Source: Carex sylvatica
Lineage: Eukaryota; Streptophyta; Magnoliopsida; Poales; Cyperaceae
NCBI GenBank assembly: GCA_964058845.1
Contig: CAXKVR010000034.1
Location: forward strand, 806,001-870,000
Reading direction: 5' to 3'
Length of the DNA stretch: 64,000 nt
Below the pieces are notes generated by a model, which worked only from the letters and a program-made list of their open reading frames with translations, searched no databases and was not told where the DNA came from. Positions 12,601 through 24,289 of this stretch are shown one piece after another; position 1 is the first letter of the stretch; each line of letters opens with the position of its first letter. The position numbers and the translations under genes were made by a program.

Positions 12601-14389
12601 TGTTTATTGGTTGTTTGCTAAAATAAGGGAATCTTAACATTCTACATGTAATAATGTGAGTGAGGCTATGGTACATAGCATGGATTGGTCTGTATTATGG
12701 ATCAATATCTTCATTTTTAAAGTTTAAACAGTCAATCTAAACCGTTGAACATTATCTTCATATGAAAATATACTTGTAGATCAAATGTTACATTTTTTTA
12801 CTATTTTTTTAGATAGGTAGAAAATCCCTTGATCTAAAAATTCACCATTCAAAGGTAGTGATTTTCTGCCTTATCTAAAATAATAGTAATTTTTTTTAAA
12901 AAAAATGTAAAATTTAGTATGCAAGTACATTTTCATATGGGGATCATGTTCAATGGTTTAGATTGACTGTTTGAACTTTGAAAACGAAGATATTGATCCA
13001 TAATACGGACTAATCCGCGGTATGTATAGTACCATAGCCTCACTCCATGTAATATCTAGACTTATTGGCTTTTTTTCTAAATGGAGAGTATATCTCACCA
13101 TTTCTTCTTCTTTTATTTTTATTTTTTTGTAGTTTGTACTAACTGCAGCTGGGACCCGAGAAGAAGATGTAATTAATTATATATCAAGATTGAGTGATGG
13201 TGTACAAGGAAGAAAGATTCCTATATTCTATTTCTCTCAGAGAATATCGTAAGTATACTCGCTGATGAATTTTTTACTTTGGTTTTTTTAGTTATTTGTG
13301 GGTCTGGCCTGGATTATACAAATCTTTTAAGACGCCCTTTCCTACCCACTGGTTAAAGCAGATTCAACTTGCACCTGCATTTACTGCTTTCATACTCAAT
13401 TTAATTTAACACTCTTCATTAATTTCTTCAACAATAAGAAAGTTAACGTGGAATTCTAATATGTGTTGATTTAATTACTCATTCATAAATTTATTTATTT
13501 ATCTTGAGCTAAGAAGCGAACATCAAATAAATTCTTTCTTTGATCTCGGTGGGCCTATATTTGAGTTTTTATTTTATTTTATTTTATAAATGTGGGGAAG
13601 ACCCACCGATTCCATTACAAAACCAGAATGTTCTTAAGCGTACCAAACGACTGGTACCACTTACAAAGGACCTTGTTTGGGAGTATGAGAGAATATTTGA
13701 CGGAAACTGAGTTCCAGCCTTAGTCCCAAATTTTAACTCTGCAATTTCCAGCTGTTTGGTACCACTCCTTTCTAAAAACTCTTCTGGTTTCTCAATGAAA
13801 TTGGTGGGAGTACCCACTTTTGTCAAAAAAGAAACAAGAAAAAATACAACTCTGCAATCAGGCATCACTACGGGTATGAATGTTTTGTTAATCAAAACAT
13901 TACCAAAGCTTAAATCTGTTTGCCAAATTTCAGGGAAGAATGATGCGGTCCTAACTTAATACCATTAGATTAGTTAATAAAAGTTATAATAAAACAACTA
14001 ACTGCTGTTATGGACCAAGTTATTTAATGCACAAGGATTGAGATATTAGAGTATCTCCAATCCAGCAATTGAAAAGGGATTGCTAAATAACAATTATAAA
14101 ATTTTTAGAAATTAAGCAATCTACTCCTACATTGGTGCAATCAATCAAACAATTGAGAATGATATACTTGACCAATAATAATTAAATATTTGGCCAACTC
14201 ATCTTTATAAAAGGATTTATTATTAAACAATTCTTTCCAACAATTGCTAAATAAGCAATAACCATACAACCCAGCAATTACAAAAACAATTGACTTCAGA
14301 TTCTTATGCTATCCCTTATGGCTTTATTATGTGTACATTTCAGGACCATGGTGCTCGATATATTCCCTAAGGTAGAAAAGGAGAATTGA
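9661..14389 (+). CDS. EI24: EI24 homologue, multi-pass ER membrane protein (11 exons, 309 aa)
   Basis: Plant homologue of etoposide-induced protein 2.4 (EI24/EPG-4), an ER membrane protein needed for autophagy in animals; its plant role is less clear. Exons: 9661-9761, 9863-9928, 10013-10136, 10248-10300, 10761-10874, 11199-11262, 11369-11454, 12124-12206, 12350-12426, 13133-13248 and 14344-14389. The total is 930 nt, and all junctions are GT-AG. Recognisable blocks are LIRTGQCFLLNGLIFLG (exon 2), YSFLRSFLIQIFYVLWVYPL (exons 3-4), GLAIGIGEQIYSGLLLTIFF (exon 6), SWMNAYYCFESKWNYSGV (exons 7-8) and FESNWAFFAGFGSPSVIP (exons 8-9). About five hydrophobic spans are present. A polar linker rich in K, S, E and N falls in exon 5. 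Introns 9 and 10 are long because they hold MITEs. No coding break is seen. Confidence 0.95.
12654..13045. mobile_element. Fold-back MITE in EI24 intron 9, 9-bp target duplication
   Basis: The termini GAGTGAGGCTATGGTAC and GTACCATAGCCTCACTC are inverted repeats, and the two halves pair over nearly the whole element. It is flanked by direct repeats CATGTAATA at 12645-12653 and 13046-13054, pointing to a Mutator- or hAT-type mechanism. The left end has four extra bases (ATGT) compared with the right. A relative lies at 27305-27691. Confidence 0.8.
13593..13818. mobile_element. MITE-like inverted repeat in EI24 intron 10
   Basis: About 58 bp at each end pair with each other: ACCCACCGATTCCATTACA...AACCAGAA on the left and TTCTGGTTTCTCAATGAAAT...GGTGGG on the right. 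Each end also includes GTACCAAAC or its complement next to the centre. The target duplication is not clear. Confidence 0.65.
14045..14310. repeat. Possible diverged MITE in EI24 intron 10
   Basis: The segment begins GAGTATCTCCAATCCAGCAA, like the ends of many plant MITEs, and contains several copies of CAATTG/AGCAATT words in both directions. A matching inverted right end was not found, so the call is tentative. Confidence 0.3.
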
Positions 14390-17378
14390 TTTGATTTAGT
14401 CAAATCCCACAAGGACAAATTCCTTTTAGTTTTAATTATTTGCATATCTGTCAATTATATGTTGTACTATTGTATTGATGTTTGTAAGATAAAACGGGTT
14501 TGACTACAACAAATGTATAGTTCAGCCAATATCTTGCTTGCTTGATCTGGCCATTGTTGTACAACGTATATATTTTATTCAGTTGTTGAAGCCTTTATCC
14601 AAAAAAAAAAAAAAACTATTCAAATCCACTTACATCATACCATTTATGGATTTATTTGTTTTTAACTTTACATGTTCTTTCACGTTTGCATCTGTCAATC
14701 ATTTGATTTAGGTCTTGCGCTGTAGTCAAAACCCACTTGCACTACCGTATGTTACAATTTATTTTGGTTATTATTAGTTTATAACTGCAATTTATTATGG
14801 CATATGTGATTGAAGTTAATGAAATGTGGCCCAATGGGAACAAATTTTCTAATCTATAGAACCTATTTTTGTCTTTTTTGAGCTTGAACTAGTTGCAATT
14901 ATAGTACATGTAATTAATATCCATGTTTAATTCATATAAACTAAGGTTCAGTTTGTACCAACCTTTAATGCAAATCTCAATCTTGAATATCACAAATAGT
15001 TTATAGTTGAAAAAGAGTAAAAAAAAAACCACTCCCAAAATTAGTGCTAGTACATGAAGTAATTGCCTCTTCTAGGAGGGAATCAACCTTGATTGCATTT
15101 TCTAACTACTTCAAAACATGCTCGTCTCCTGTATATATTGCTTCTAATAGTATCTCTCTTTTTAACCATTTTGTTGATACTGATGTTTTGCCTAATCCAT
15201 TATGAGTTCCATAGTGCTGAAAAAAGGGATTTCAAATTTGTATCACGGATTTGTCAAGCACTACATCACTATTATGTCTTTAGAGGATTATTTAAAAAAG
15301 AAAATAGTTTTTTACTGAAGAATTTGTTTTTAGCTTTTATTCCTGCCAAAACTCGAGGATTGTTTCGCATGAGAAATCAGTTTTTTTTATCAAGAAACTT
15401 TAAAGGCCATGTTTTCCATATGAAAGGTCGTAGGTTTAAAACGTAGATTGAGAGTCTCTTGTGGATATTTAAAGGTGGAGTTTGTCTTCTATTTTTAATT
15501 TAAAAAGGAAATTAAATGATATGCATGAATCTTTATCCCTCATTTTTTCTAAAAAAAAAAAAAACATCATCAACATAAAATTGCAATGTAGTTTTGCTAG
15601 ATTTCATGTGTGCCTTTCAAAAACCGTGAATTTTTTTTTTTTTTTCCTTCCAAAATTTAAAATATCATATTTATTCTTTTAATTTCAAAAACTCTCATAT
15701 TTATCAAATTCATTATCATGTTTACCCTTCAAAACTCTATATTTAGTTTTAGTGGAAAATATAATGAATTGCGTAGATACAATAGTTTCTAATTTTAAAG
15801 TAAATATTAAATTATGAATTTTGGAGTGAGAAATAAGTAATTTTGATACTTTTCGAATGATATAGATGAATTTTGCCTCTAATTTCATTGGCAATTGGAA
15901 AGAGACAAAGAGTATACACCAATTACAGAAAGTAAGCAAATTAAACAGTGCCAACAAAGTGCACCCTACAAGTTAGGCACTTAGTTCATGACAGTTTGGT
16001 AGAGACCCAACATCAAAACAATTTAATATGCGTACGAAATGAACGTAGTAGACATATATGCTAAAAAAATTGATGCTTAGGATACTTATAGTTGACAATT
16101 TTAGCATATCATGGCACATCAAATCATTACATTGTGTACAGTTATTTGCCTGACATAACCTGAGGTGACCCTGTATTCTGTTTCATTAAATTAATTAACA
16201 ATTGATCTAATTAGCTAATGTTTTCCGCACACTAACTATATAGTAATATGTTTGGTGAAAATGATGAAAGTAAAATTGATTCACCAACCAACCATAATTT
16301 TTTTTTATCTCTGCAAATAATGTTGAAGTGTTTCAAATTTAAACAATAGAAAAACAGTTTTCTTCTTTTGGATGTGCCCTTGCTTTCCTTTTCTTGAATC
16401 CTTGATCAAGTTGAAAAAATACCTAAATACATAAATTATGATGGTACTAGCAAACCTTCCATTCCCCAACCGACAATTTTTTTGTTGAATCTCTACAAAT
16501 AATGTTGAAGTGTTTCAAATTTAAACAATAAAAAAAAAAACAGTTTTCTTCTTTAATTTGGATGTGTCCTTATTTTTTATTTCTTGAACCCTTGATCTAG
16601 TTGGAAAATACCTAAATACTTAAATAATGGAACTAGCAAACCTGCCACTACCCAATTATAAAATTATATTAAAGGACAAATTTATTAATCAGGAATCAGG
16701 TGACGTTCTAATTAGTGACACTCTCCATTGATAAAATTATATTAGAATGATAAATTTATTAATCAGGAATCAGGTGAGATTTTAATTAATTAGTCCAACC
16801 AAGTAAGTTGGTTTGATTTTTAGCACACCTGGTTTTCTTATGTACTGGGGTGAAAGAGATTTATACTTGCATTTAAAGCATGTCAAAACTTTATTAACCG
16901 TGTAATATACAAGTCTAACTACTACTTTTTGTCTGTCATTGCTGCTTGATCAGATAATTATTCTTGTTCACTATGCATAAATAGTTTTATGATTGACTGT
17001 ATTAGTTCATAATTTTTATTTTTTTATTATTATGTATTAGTTCCTGTCTCATATCTTTCTTTTTTTTTAATTTCCTGTATATCCTACGTATTTTTCAATG
17101 ACTTGCCAAGTTAAATACACACACACTAAGATACAGAACAAATTAGTGTAAATTGTGCTAGTGGTGTGGAACTGAAGGAACCAAATCTGCTGCTCTTCTC
17201 CTAAAAAAGCAGGAACTTGTTTTCATATCAACCGTTCATATGTTTTTTATCGGTTCAAATTTGAAGATGAAATCTACTGCTTTTCTCTTCTCTTCAAAAT
17301 CGGAACGGTTGAAAATATTTCAACGGTTCGATGAAAAAAAAAAAAAAAAAGGTCCCCATTTCTCACCCGGAGCTAAAG
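14390..17378. repeat. Intergenic AT-rich DNA with a 185-bp tandem duplication
   Basis: No gene is seen downstream of EI24. At 16285-16660 a segment of about 185 bp occurs twice in tandem; both copies contain CAAATAATGTTGAAGTGTTT and CCTTGATC.AGTTG. Directly after it, at about 16660-16795, a 70-bp unit containing TTTATTAATCAGGAATCAGG is also duplicated. The remainder is low-complexity A/T sequence. Confidence 0.65.
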
Positions 17379-18555
17379 ATACATTCAATGCCGACATTTT
17401 TATTTATATCTATTATTTAATATATTTTTATTTATAAGAAATTCTTGCGGTTTGAAATTTTTTAATTTTTTGGAATTTTTATTTCAAACTGCAAAAAATT
17501 CTCACGGTTTGGGATTAAATTTTTTTTTTGCACTATATCTCTTTGAATTTTGAAAAAAAAATGATTATCGTGTAAATGACATATATTAAATAATCATAGA
17601 TAATTTTAATGATTTTTGAATAATAAATTAAAAACGTAATCCATTACAAAAATAAGCAAATACACACAATAAATAGTAAATGCATTTTAAAATAATTATA
17701 TGGGTAATTCTTGAATAATCTCTTAGGTTTTTGAAAAAAACTAATATCGGTTATGATCAATCTGTATGGATGCGTCATCGATGTTTTGACAATAATAAAG
17801 TTATGGCCGTTTAGAGAGAATGGGTGCGTCATTGATGTTTTGGCAATGAAACATCGATGCAGTTCTGTCGTCATTAAGCCTGGCATAAAGCATCGGTGCA
17901 TTATCAGTATTTTTGCACGGAAGCATTGTTGTTGTTTTTTTTTAAAACTTTAAACATCCATAACTTTTGTTATGAAAGTCGGATTTGTATGCATGATCCC
18001 AATTCGGAAAGGGGGGACGAGACAGATCTGAATTTTGCCCGGATATATTCCCAGTCACTGACGGAATCATAATTGCAATAAAAGTCGTTTAGTGACTCAA
18101 AAATTCAGTTTAAGTTTTCTATCAACGATAGACATACTACGACCGGTATTAGTTTTTTTAAAAGCCTAAGAGATTATTCAGAATTACCCATATAATTATT
18201 TTAAAATGCATTTACTATTTATTGTATACATTTGCTTATTTTTTTTAATGGATTACGGTTTCATTTATTATTCAAAGATCATTAAAATTATCTATAATTG
18301 TTCAATATATGTCATTTACACGATAATTATTTATTTATTTTAAAATTCAAAGAGATATAGTGCAACGGAATTTTTATAGTGAAAAAAAAAAAATCCAAAC
18401 CGTAGGAATTTCTTACAGTTTGAAATAAAAATTCCAAACTACAGAAAATTACTGCGATTTGTGTATTTATAAAAAAAAAAGTTCAAAACCATAATTATTT
18501 GTGATAAAATATATTAAATATTGAATATAAATAAAAATGTCGGCATTCAATGTAT
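17379..18555. mobile_element. Fold-back (Mutator-like) element, 1177 bp, 10-bp target duplication
   Basis: The ends are exact inverted repeats (ATACATTCAATGCCGAC and GTCGGCATTCAATGTAT). The flanks are the direct repeat GGAGCTAAAG at 17369-17378 and 18556-18565. Long arms (17379 to about 17752 and about 18135 to 18555) pair with scattered mismatches and small indels. A unique centre of about 380 bp carries smaller hairpins (for example CATCGATGTTT at 17776-17786 with its complement at 17849-17859). Long terminal inverted repeats with a 9-11 bp duplication suit a nonautonomous MULE. There is no coding sequence. Confidence 0.88.
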
Positions 18556-18565
18556 GGAGCTAAAG

Positions 18566-19451
18566 ACATCAAAAACCAAATTCATCAAAGGAAACATAGT
18601 ATGATGGAGTTTGTTGCTCAATACACAGCATTACCCCATGCCTGATATTGTACCACACAAACTAGATATATAATTTTAAGCATACTGTTTGGTAGATGTG
18701 GCAAGTATCCATCATGATACTCTTGACTGCTTCACTATTATTCTGTATTTTTATGGGGAAAGTTGCATGAAAATGAGATGAAATGTCTGATCAACTATCT
18801 CTTTAATTATTGATCACTACAAAAAGAAATCTCTTGTTTGAACTTTGAAGGGACAAAAAGATGCCCCATAATTAATAACTATATGTTTCTTTTTTCTTTT
18901 CCTTTATTTCATTTAAATTTTATTATTTCTCTGTGAGTTTGTTTTATAGAAAGCATAGTTTCTCATAGGTGGTCAACCATTCTAGATTTGTAGATGTAAT
19001 ATGATCCGTGTTAGTTAAACTGTCGCTTTTAACCTTGTGCTGAAACGGCTTTCCTGCATTTTTTTCTTCTTCTTCTTCTTCTTATTTTGATCTTAACAAG
19101 GCAAAAATAATCAATTATTGAATAATTCATTTTATTGCTTTATGATGTTTGTCCAAAAATTAATGTGAACATATGTTATATGAATATGCATACGAGTATC
19201 GTATTCTATACAATGCGGATACAAGGATATGTAGTTTTTGAAAGAAAAAAAAAATCCATGACACAATATGTACTCTGTAAATAGTTTTTATTTTATTTTA
19301 TTATTTTTGGGTAAAGAAACAATCAATATTAAAAAAAAAAACTAATTTTCTCCTGTTAACAAATATAAAAAATAATCTATAAAATTACCTCCAAGATAAC
19401 AAAAAGTTCAAAGGTTTTTTTATTTTGTACATGGTTTTACAATAAGTCGAG
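18566..19451. other. AT-rich spacer, nothing recognised
   Basis: A/T-rich DNA with a short CTT microsatellite at about 19065-19084. No ORF with a protein-like composition and no clear repeat ends. Confidence 0.5.
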
Positions 19452-19891
19452 CTATTTAAAATGATGAGGGTTCAAATGCCTCCATTTTTTGTGCCTCCAC
19501 CGTGCCATCATTTTTAAAAACTTTACTAACTCAAAATTTAAAACTTAAGAGTCAAAATAAAACCGTTAGATGTGATCTATATTATTTTTTCTATGTGCTC
19601 ATAAAAATTATCTTATTTTAATTTTGCTTTTATGTGAATTAATAAGTTGAAAAATCAACGTCTAGAAATTATCCACGTTAGTACGTTTTTTACAAGCTCT
19701 TGATGACAACTAAAATAAAATTAAAATATCATAATTTTTTACACATGCATAGATAAAATGATGTAGATCATATCCAATGGTTTTATTTTGACTTCTAAGT
19801 TTTAAATTTTGAGTTATTAAAATTTTAAAAAATAGAGACATGATAGAGGCACAAAAAATAAAAGCATTTGAACCCTCATCATTCTAAATAG
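19452..19891. mobile_element. Fold-back MITE (family A, copy 1)
   Basis: The left end CTATTTAAAATGATGAGGGT (19452 on) pairs with the right end ACCCTCATCATTCTAAATAG. Next to them GCCTCCATTTTTTGTGCCTC pairs with GAGGCACAAAAAAT. Internal halves such as AACCGTTAGATGTGATCTA and GATCATATCCAATGGTTTTA pair as well. A second copy lies at 39770-40201, inside the PSI gene. Confidence 0.75.
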
Positions 19892-20765
19892 TAAGATACG
19901 CTTCCAATATATATCGTATGAGTATTGCTTGGATGTTGATATGAGATATGCACCCAAAATAGATAACTTACTAATATCAGTTTAACTAAAAAAATTATGA
20001 AAATGTTGTTTGAATTGTAGATCTCAATTTATTTCATGAGACATACTTTTAAATTTTACTTCTTTTTTTTAGTTCGTTTTGTTTAAAAGTACATCAAAAT
20101 AATTATTTATTCTTATACTTTAAAAAAATTACAAAATAATATTTTACAAAATAAATTAAAAAATTGTAGTATAAACACTGATTCACTGATTTTTGATCGA
20201 TGACTTTAAATTTATAAATTTCCCCAACAAGCCATGTTTCAGGCGAACTTTATTCAATAATGTAAAGTATTCAAGCACCAAATCAGACTAGCTCCAATAG
20301 CCAAACAAGTTTCTCATGAAATTTCCAATTTAACCCATCTATTTATTTTGTGTGTGTAGAGTGCTATGTTTTTCATTCAAGGGTTCACAAGAAATTTGCA
20401 CGAAGACAAGTGTAAAGTGTTTTGTTATTGTTTGATTTCGTCAGTTGATCCATTTTAATTTGACCAATTTAATTTTACAATAAGGAAAATGTGGAGATTC
20501 ATTTACCGACAAATAACAATAATTGACGAGGCCCACTAATTACCTTGTGTCATATTTGCTCTGGACTTTTCTGCATGCCAATTGCCATGTCATTTCTAAA
20601 TCTTCATTTTATTTGATTTCGTCACTTTTGCATGCCATGCCATTTGTATATGTCTATCAGTCTGAACTCTAATACTATTAATTTCTTCTAGAATAGTTGT
20701 TTTTCGAATATTTATATAGAATTAAATTTTCAAATATTAATACTAATTCACTGGACATTTTTTTT

Positions 20766-21211
20766 TCTACGAGTGCCAAAATTATAGTTGTATCATTTTG
20801 ACTCTTTTATTTTAATATGTATTAAAAGTAAAGTTAAGATGTGATGTGCTCATTAAGATGATTTAGTGAGCACAATTTTAAAAGTCTATAAAGTTGTCTT
20901 CAAACGACTAATCTAAATTGTTGAAATTTATTTACTCCATGAATGATGCATGTATATGAATTTTTTTGGAAGTTCCAAATTTTATGTAGTACAAAGTCAA
21001 GCGATCAAAAAAAAAAATCATTCATAAGTTATTTCACAACTTGTTTATGTATTCATTTTTTATTATTTTTTTTACTGCTTGACTTTGTATCAAATGAATT
21101 CAAAACTTTCAAAATTTTACATGTACAATTGTACATGCATAGTAGATGGATTTCAACCGTAATAAAATAAGAGAGTCAAAATGATAAAACTATAATTTTT
21201 GTGCTCGTAGA
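20766..21211. mobile_element. MITE with about 50-bp terminal inverted repeats
   Basis: The left end TCTACGAGTGCCAAAATTAT pairs with the right end ATAATTTTTGTGCTCGTAGA. Pairing continues through TCATTTTGACTCTTTTATTT and its complement for about 50 bp. Inner segments (GTACAAAGTCAAGC and GCTTGACTTTGTA) form a second stem. No clear target duplication was seen. Confidence 0.7.
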
Positions 21212-21256
21212 GTATAACAAATTATTGGAAGTACAAATTAACAATTGGGATCTTTC

Positions 21257-22054
21257 TGTTGGAACTTTATTGTTACACTAAAACAATTCGATCACATATA
21301 CAGTTCAATTTAATATGCCACTATTGATCTACCTATGTCAAAATGGCCATCATGCAAAATTCATCAATTCTTAGGGAGCAGACGCAATACCTGATTCCAT
21401 TAGTGTGTTTGCGTTAAGCTTCTCTCAAAAGCGATTGATGAACTTGTGTGAGACAGCGGCAAGAAAATATTCGTACTGATGTAGAGGTTGAAGCGTCGGC
21501 GGCCTCCTTAGTGATAGGATGAAGCCTTCCAAAGCTACAAGACTGCCCTTGTGAGATCGTGTTCACAATTTCTTAATGATCTCATATCTCTATTCTTTAA
21601 TGGGGAGAAGTAGAGAAGGCTACAGAATTGACTAGATGACGACTAGAGAATTCTGCAACTTTTCGTATATCCTTGTGCTTTGAGGACCAATCTATTTATA
21701 GAGATGAGGAGTAGGCATATTGCCAAACCCTAACCCTAAACTGATTTTCTGGCCACATGCAAACTTTAAAAAACGTGCATCAAAAAACGTGCAACTGCAT
21801 CAAAATCCGTGCAGCAGCTAGAGAATCGGTTTTTCTTAATTGCAAATTTCAGAATCAGTCCATCAATGATTTGATCTTTGCCTAAATTGTTCTACACATT
21901 TGTGGACCACATCCTAATGAATATATTGATTGTCTATTTTCTTATTTGATCACTTTAATTGACAACCATATATGACAGTAAACAATGAATAATTAGATTA
22001 CATATATGCTCAATGTTGGCATTAAATCCAACGAGGTTGGTAATAAATCCAACA
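21257..22054 (-). repeat. 3' LTR of the Copia element
   Basis: 798 bp, TGTTGGAACTTTATT to ATAAATCCAACA on the plus strand. It contains a telomere-like AAACCCTAACCCTAAAC at about 21725-21741, also present in the other LTR. It has one extra GTGCATCAAAAAAC-type unit of about 14 bp relative to the 5' LTR. Confidence 0.92.
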
Positions 22055-22488
22055 ATCTCCCACTTGAGCAATATGTTATGACTTTTTAATTATGCATTGT
22101 GTTCCTTATGTGCGCACATTTCTTTACTGTCTTCCTTATATATTTCCAAACCAATTTGGTCCATCAACTATATCAGCAAAGGACTAAAGTGGCATTCGTC
22201 GCATTTATTCGCAACTAAACCCTCAATAATCACATCACTAATACAGCTGAATGACATGAATCATGATGTGGATGTGTAGCATAGAAATTACATGCCTATT
22301 TCTAACTTGGTCTCCTACTTAAATCTTAAAACTGAATTTCATAAATTAACTTAATTAGAGGTCAAACATAAACGAGAAACAGAATGTCAAAACTTCATAA
22401 TATATATAACACTTGTTACATGTCACAAGTTACATATCCAAAATTGCAATGAAAAATAGAACATTAAATTATAAATTATAGACTCCCA

Positions 22489-23636
22489 CTAAAACTGAAT
22501 ATTCTCAATAGAGATTACACCCATATGAGCAACATGCTCTACAAATTTAGCCGGTGTCCTTTAGTAAGAGGATCTGCTAACATAGAGTCTGTTCCTATAT
22601 GTTCTATTTTCAATTCACCATTATGTACTCTTTTCTTTACAACTAAGAACTTGATGTTGATGTACTTGGACTTCGACGAACTTCGGTTGTTATTTACGTA
22701 CAACACTGCCGAATTGTTGTCACAGAATAATTGTAGTGGTCTCTCAATAGAATCCATCACTCGAAGTCTAGTGACAAAATTTGGCAGCCAAACACCATGA
22801 TTTGATGCCTCATAGCATGCCACAAATTATGCCGCCATGGTGGAAGATGCAACAAGAAATTGTTGTGCACTCTTCCATGAAACAGCTCCTCCGACTAACA
22901 TGTAAATGTAGCCGGATGTCGATTTCATGCTATCCTAACATCCTCCAAAATCAGAGTCGGTATAGCTAATGACCTTTAGCTTCTCTGATTTCCGATATGT
23001 GAGTATATGGTCTTTTGTTCACTTCAGATACCTCAAGAGGCGTTGGTTTAGACTGAACTTGTCTCCCTTTGCCACAGGGGTATTTTCTAGTTTATAGTCA
23101 TGTATGACATATCTTGCCAAAACCTTATCGATATAATTCCTTTGAGATAATCCTAATATACCTTGGGTTCTATTCCTCAGTTTTTGTATCCCTAGGACAA
23201 ATGATGCATCACTAAGATCTTTCATCTTAAAATTCTTCATCAGAAAGTTCTTAGTTTGTTGCAACATACTTATATCATTACTCGCAAGCAAAATGTCATC
23301 GACATATAAAACCAGAAACACAAATTTACTCCCACATAACTTGAGATATATACACTCATCCACAATGTTAGACTCGAATCCAAATGTGACAATCACATTG
23401 TGAAATTTGTAATACCACTGATGAGACGCCTGTTTTAGCCCATAGATGGTTTTTTTTTTTTTTTTAAAGTTTGCATACCATAGACTTTGCATCTCCTGAT
23501 ACATAGTTTTCTGGTTGCACCATATAAATTGTTTCTTCAATATTACCATTAAGAAACGCAGTTTTAACATCCATCTGATGAAGCTCCAAATTAAAATGCT
23601 TAATCAATGCCAATTTGATCTTTAAAGAGACTTCCA
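22489..23636 (-). pseudogene. Copia reverse transcriptase-RNase H, broken
   Basis: The minus strand encodes the RT block LALIKHFNLELHQMDVKTAF, then GLKQASHQWYYKFH, the catalytic VLYVDDILLASND and KMKDLSDASFVLGI. RNase H follows: YTDSDFGGC, MKSTSGYIYM, FCDNNSAVLY and the tail FVEHVAHMGV. Breaks are a poly-A-tract frameshift at about 23452-23465, stop codons in RNase H (after DFGGC and in the EFVACYEA block), and a frameshift near 22560. The family would read from RNA and copy it to DNA; this copy cannot. Upstream sequence ends abruptly at about 23636. Confidence 0.9.
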
Positions 23637-23860
23637 AAAATAGAGTATTGATGATTCAAATAACATATCAATCGATATGTCTTCTTTTGAGCCGATAATA
23701 TTGATTACATGTAAACATAATAATCATCACTATACTCTATGTACACATAATTTTAACAATCATTAACCTTCCTTTGGGCCGGTTAATACTTGCATTCATT
23801 AAATAAAATCAAATAGAAAGTCTCTTAAATCTTTAGTGACAACACGAGCTTTATATTTCT
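23637..23860. repeat. Copia leader-like segment displaced between integrase and RT
   Basis: This stretch shares TGAGCCGATAAT, ATCATCACTATACT, ATAATTTT.AACAAT and CCTTCCTTTG.GCCG, in the same order, with the leader at about 24655-24790. It sits where RT should begin, so leader sequence is present twice in the element. It has no coding potential. Confidence 0.6.
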
Positions 23861-24275
23861 TTATTGGCAGTTCTGAATTTTCTCGAGGGTTTCCAGTATT
23901 GTCTAAACAATCTGGCCTACACCCGTCTCTGGATCTTGTTGAGTTTGAGTTTCAATAATGATTTTGTCCGTAATGGTGTTTTGAGTAAAACTCGGATCTA
24001 TATCCATAAAACTTGCAACACCTAATGGAATATTTGCATATTTCTTTTTTGAAATCAATTATTTTCTCACCCCCCCCCCACAAACTCAACATTCTCGAAA
24101 AATTTCGCATTTTCAGTCTCAAATACATTATGTTCTGTAGGATTATAAAATTTATAACCCCTTGAGCGCTCGGCATACCCAATAAAATAACAACTAACTA
24201 TCATTTCATCCAGTTTCTTTTCAGCAGGTTTATAAGGCCTTGCCTTAGCTGGACATCCCCATACTCACGATTTAG
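23861..24275 (-). pseudogene. Copia integrase C-terminal part, broken
   Basis: The minus strand reads GCPAKARPYKPAEKKLDEMI, then SCYFIGYAERSRGYKFYNPT and FETENAKFFENVEF. This is the end of the integrase core and the GKGY-like C-terminal region of Ty1/Copia polyproteins. A C-tract and in-frame stops follow. The integrase zinc finger and catalytic core are missing on the upstream side. Confidence 0.82.
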
Positions 24276-24289
24276 TTTTAATTCAGCAA

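Noticed and set aside
15093..15446. 117-codon plus-strand ORF downstream of EI24
   Set aside because: Composition is that of A/T-rich random sequence, with no domain, no splice context and no conserved motif.
22097..22279. Short plus-strand ORF next to the Copia 3' LTR
   Set aside because: Antisense to retroelement non-coding DNA, with no protein-like features.
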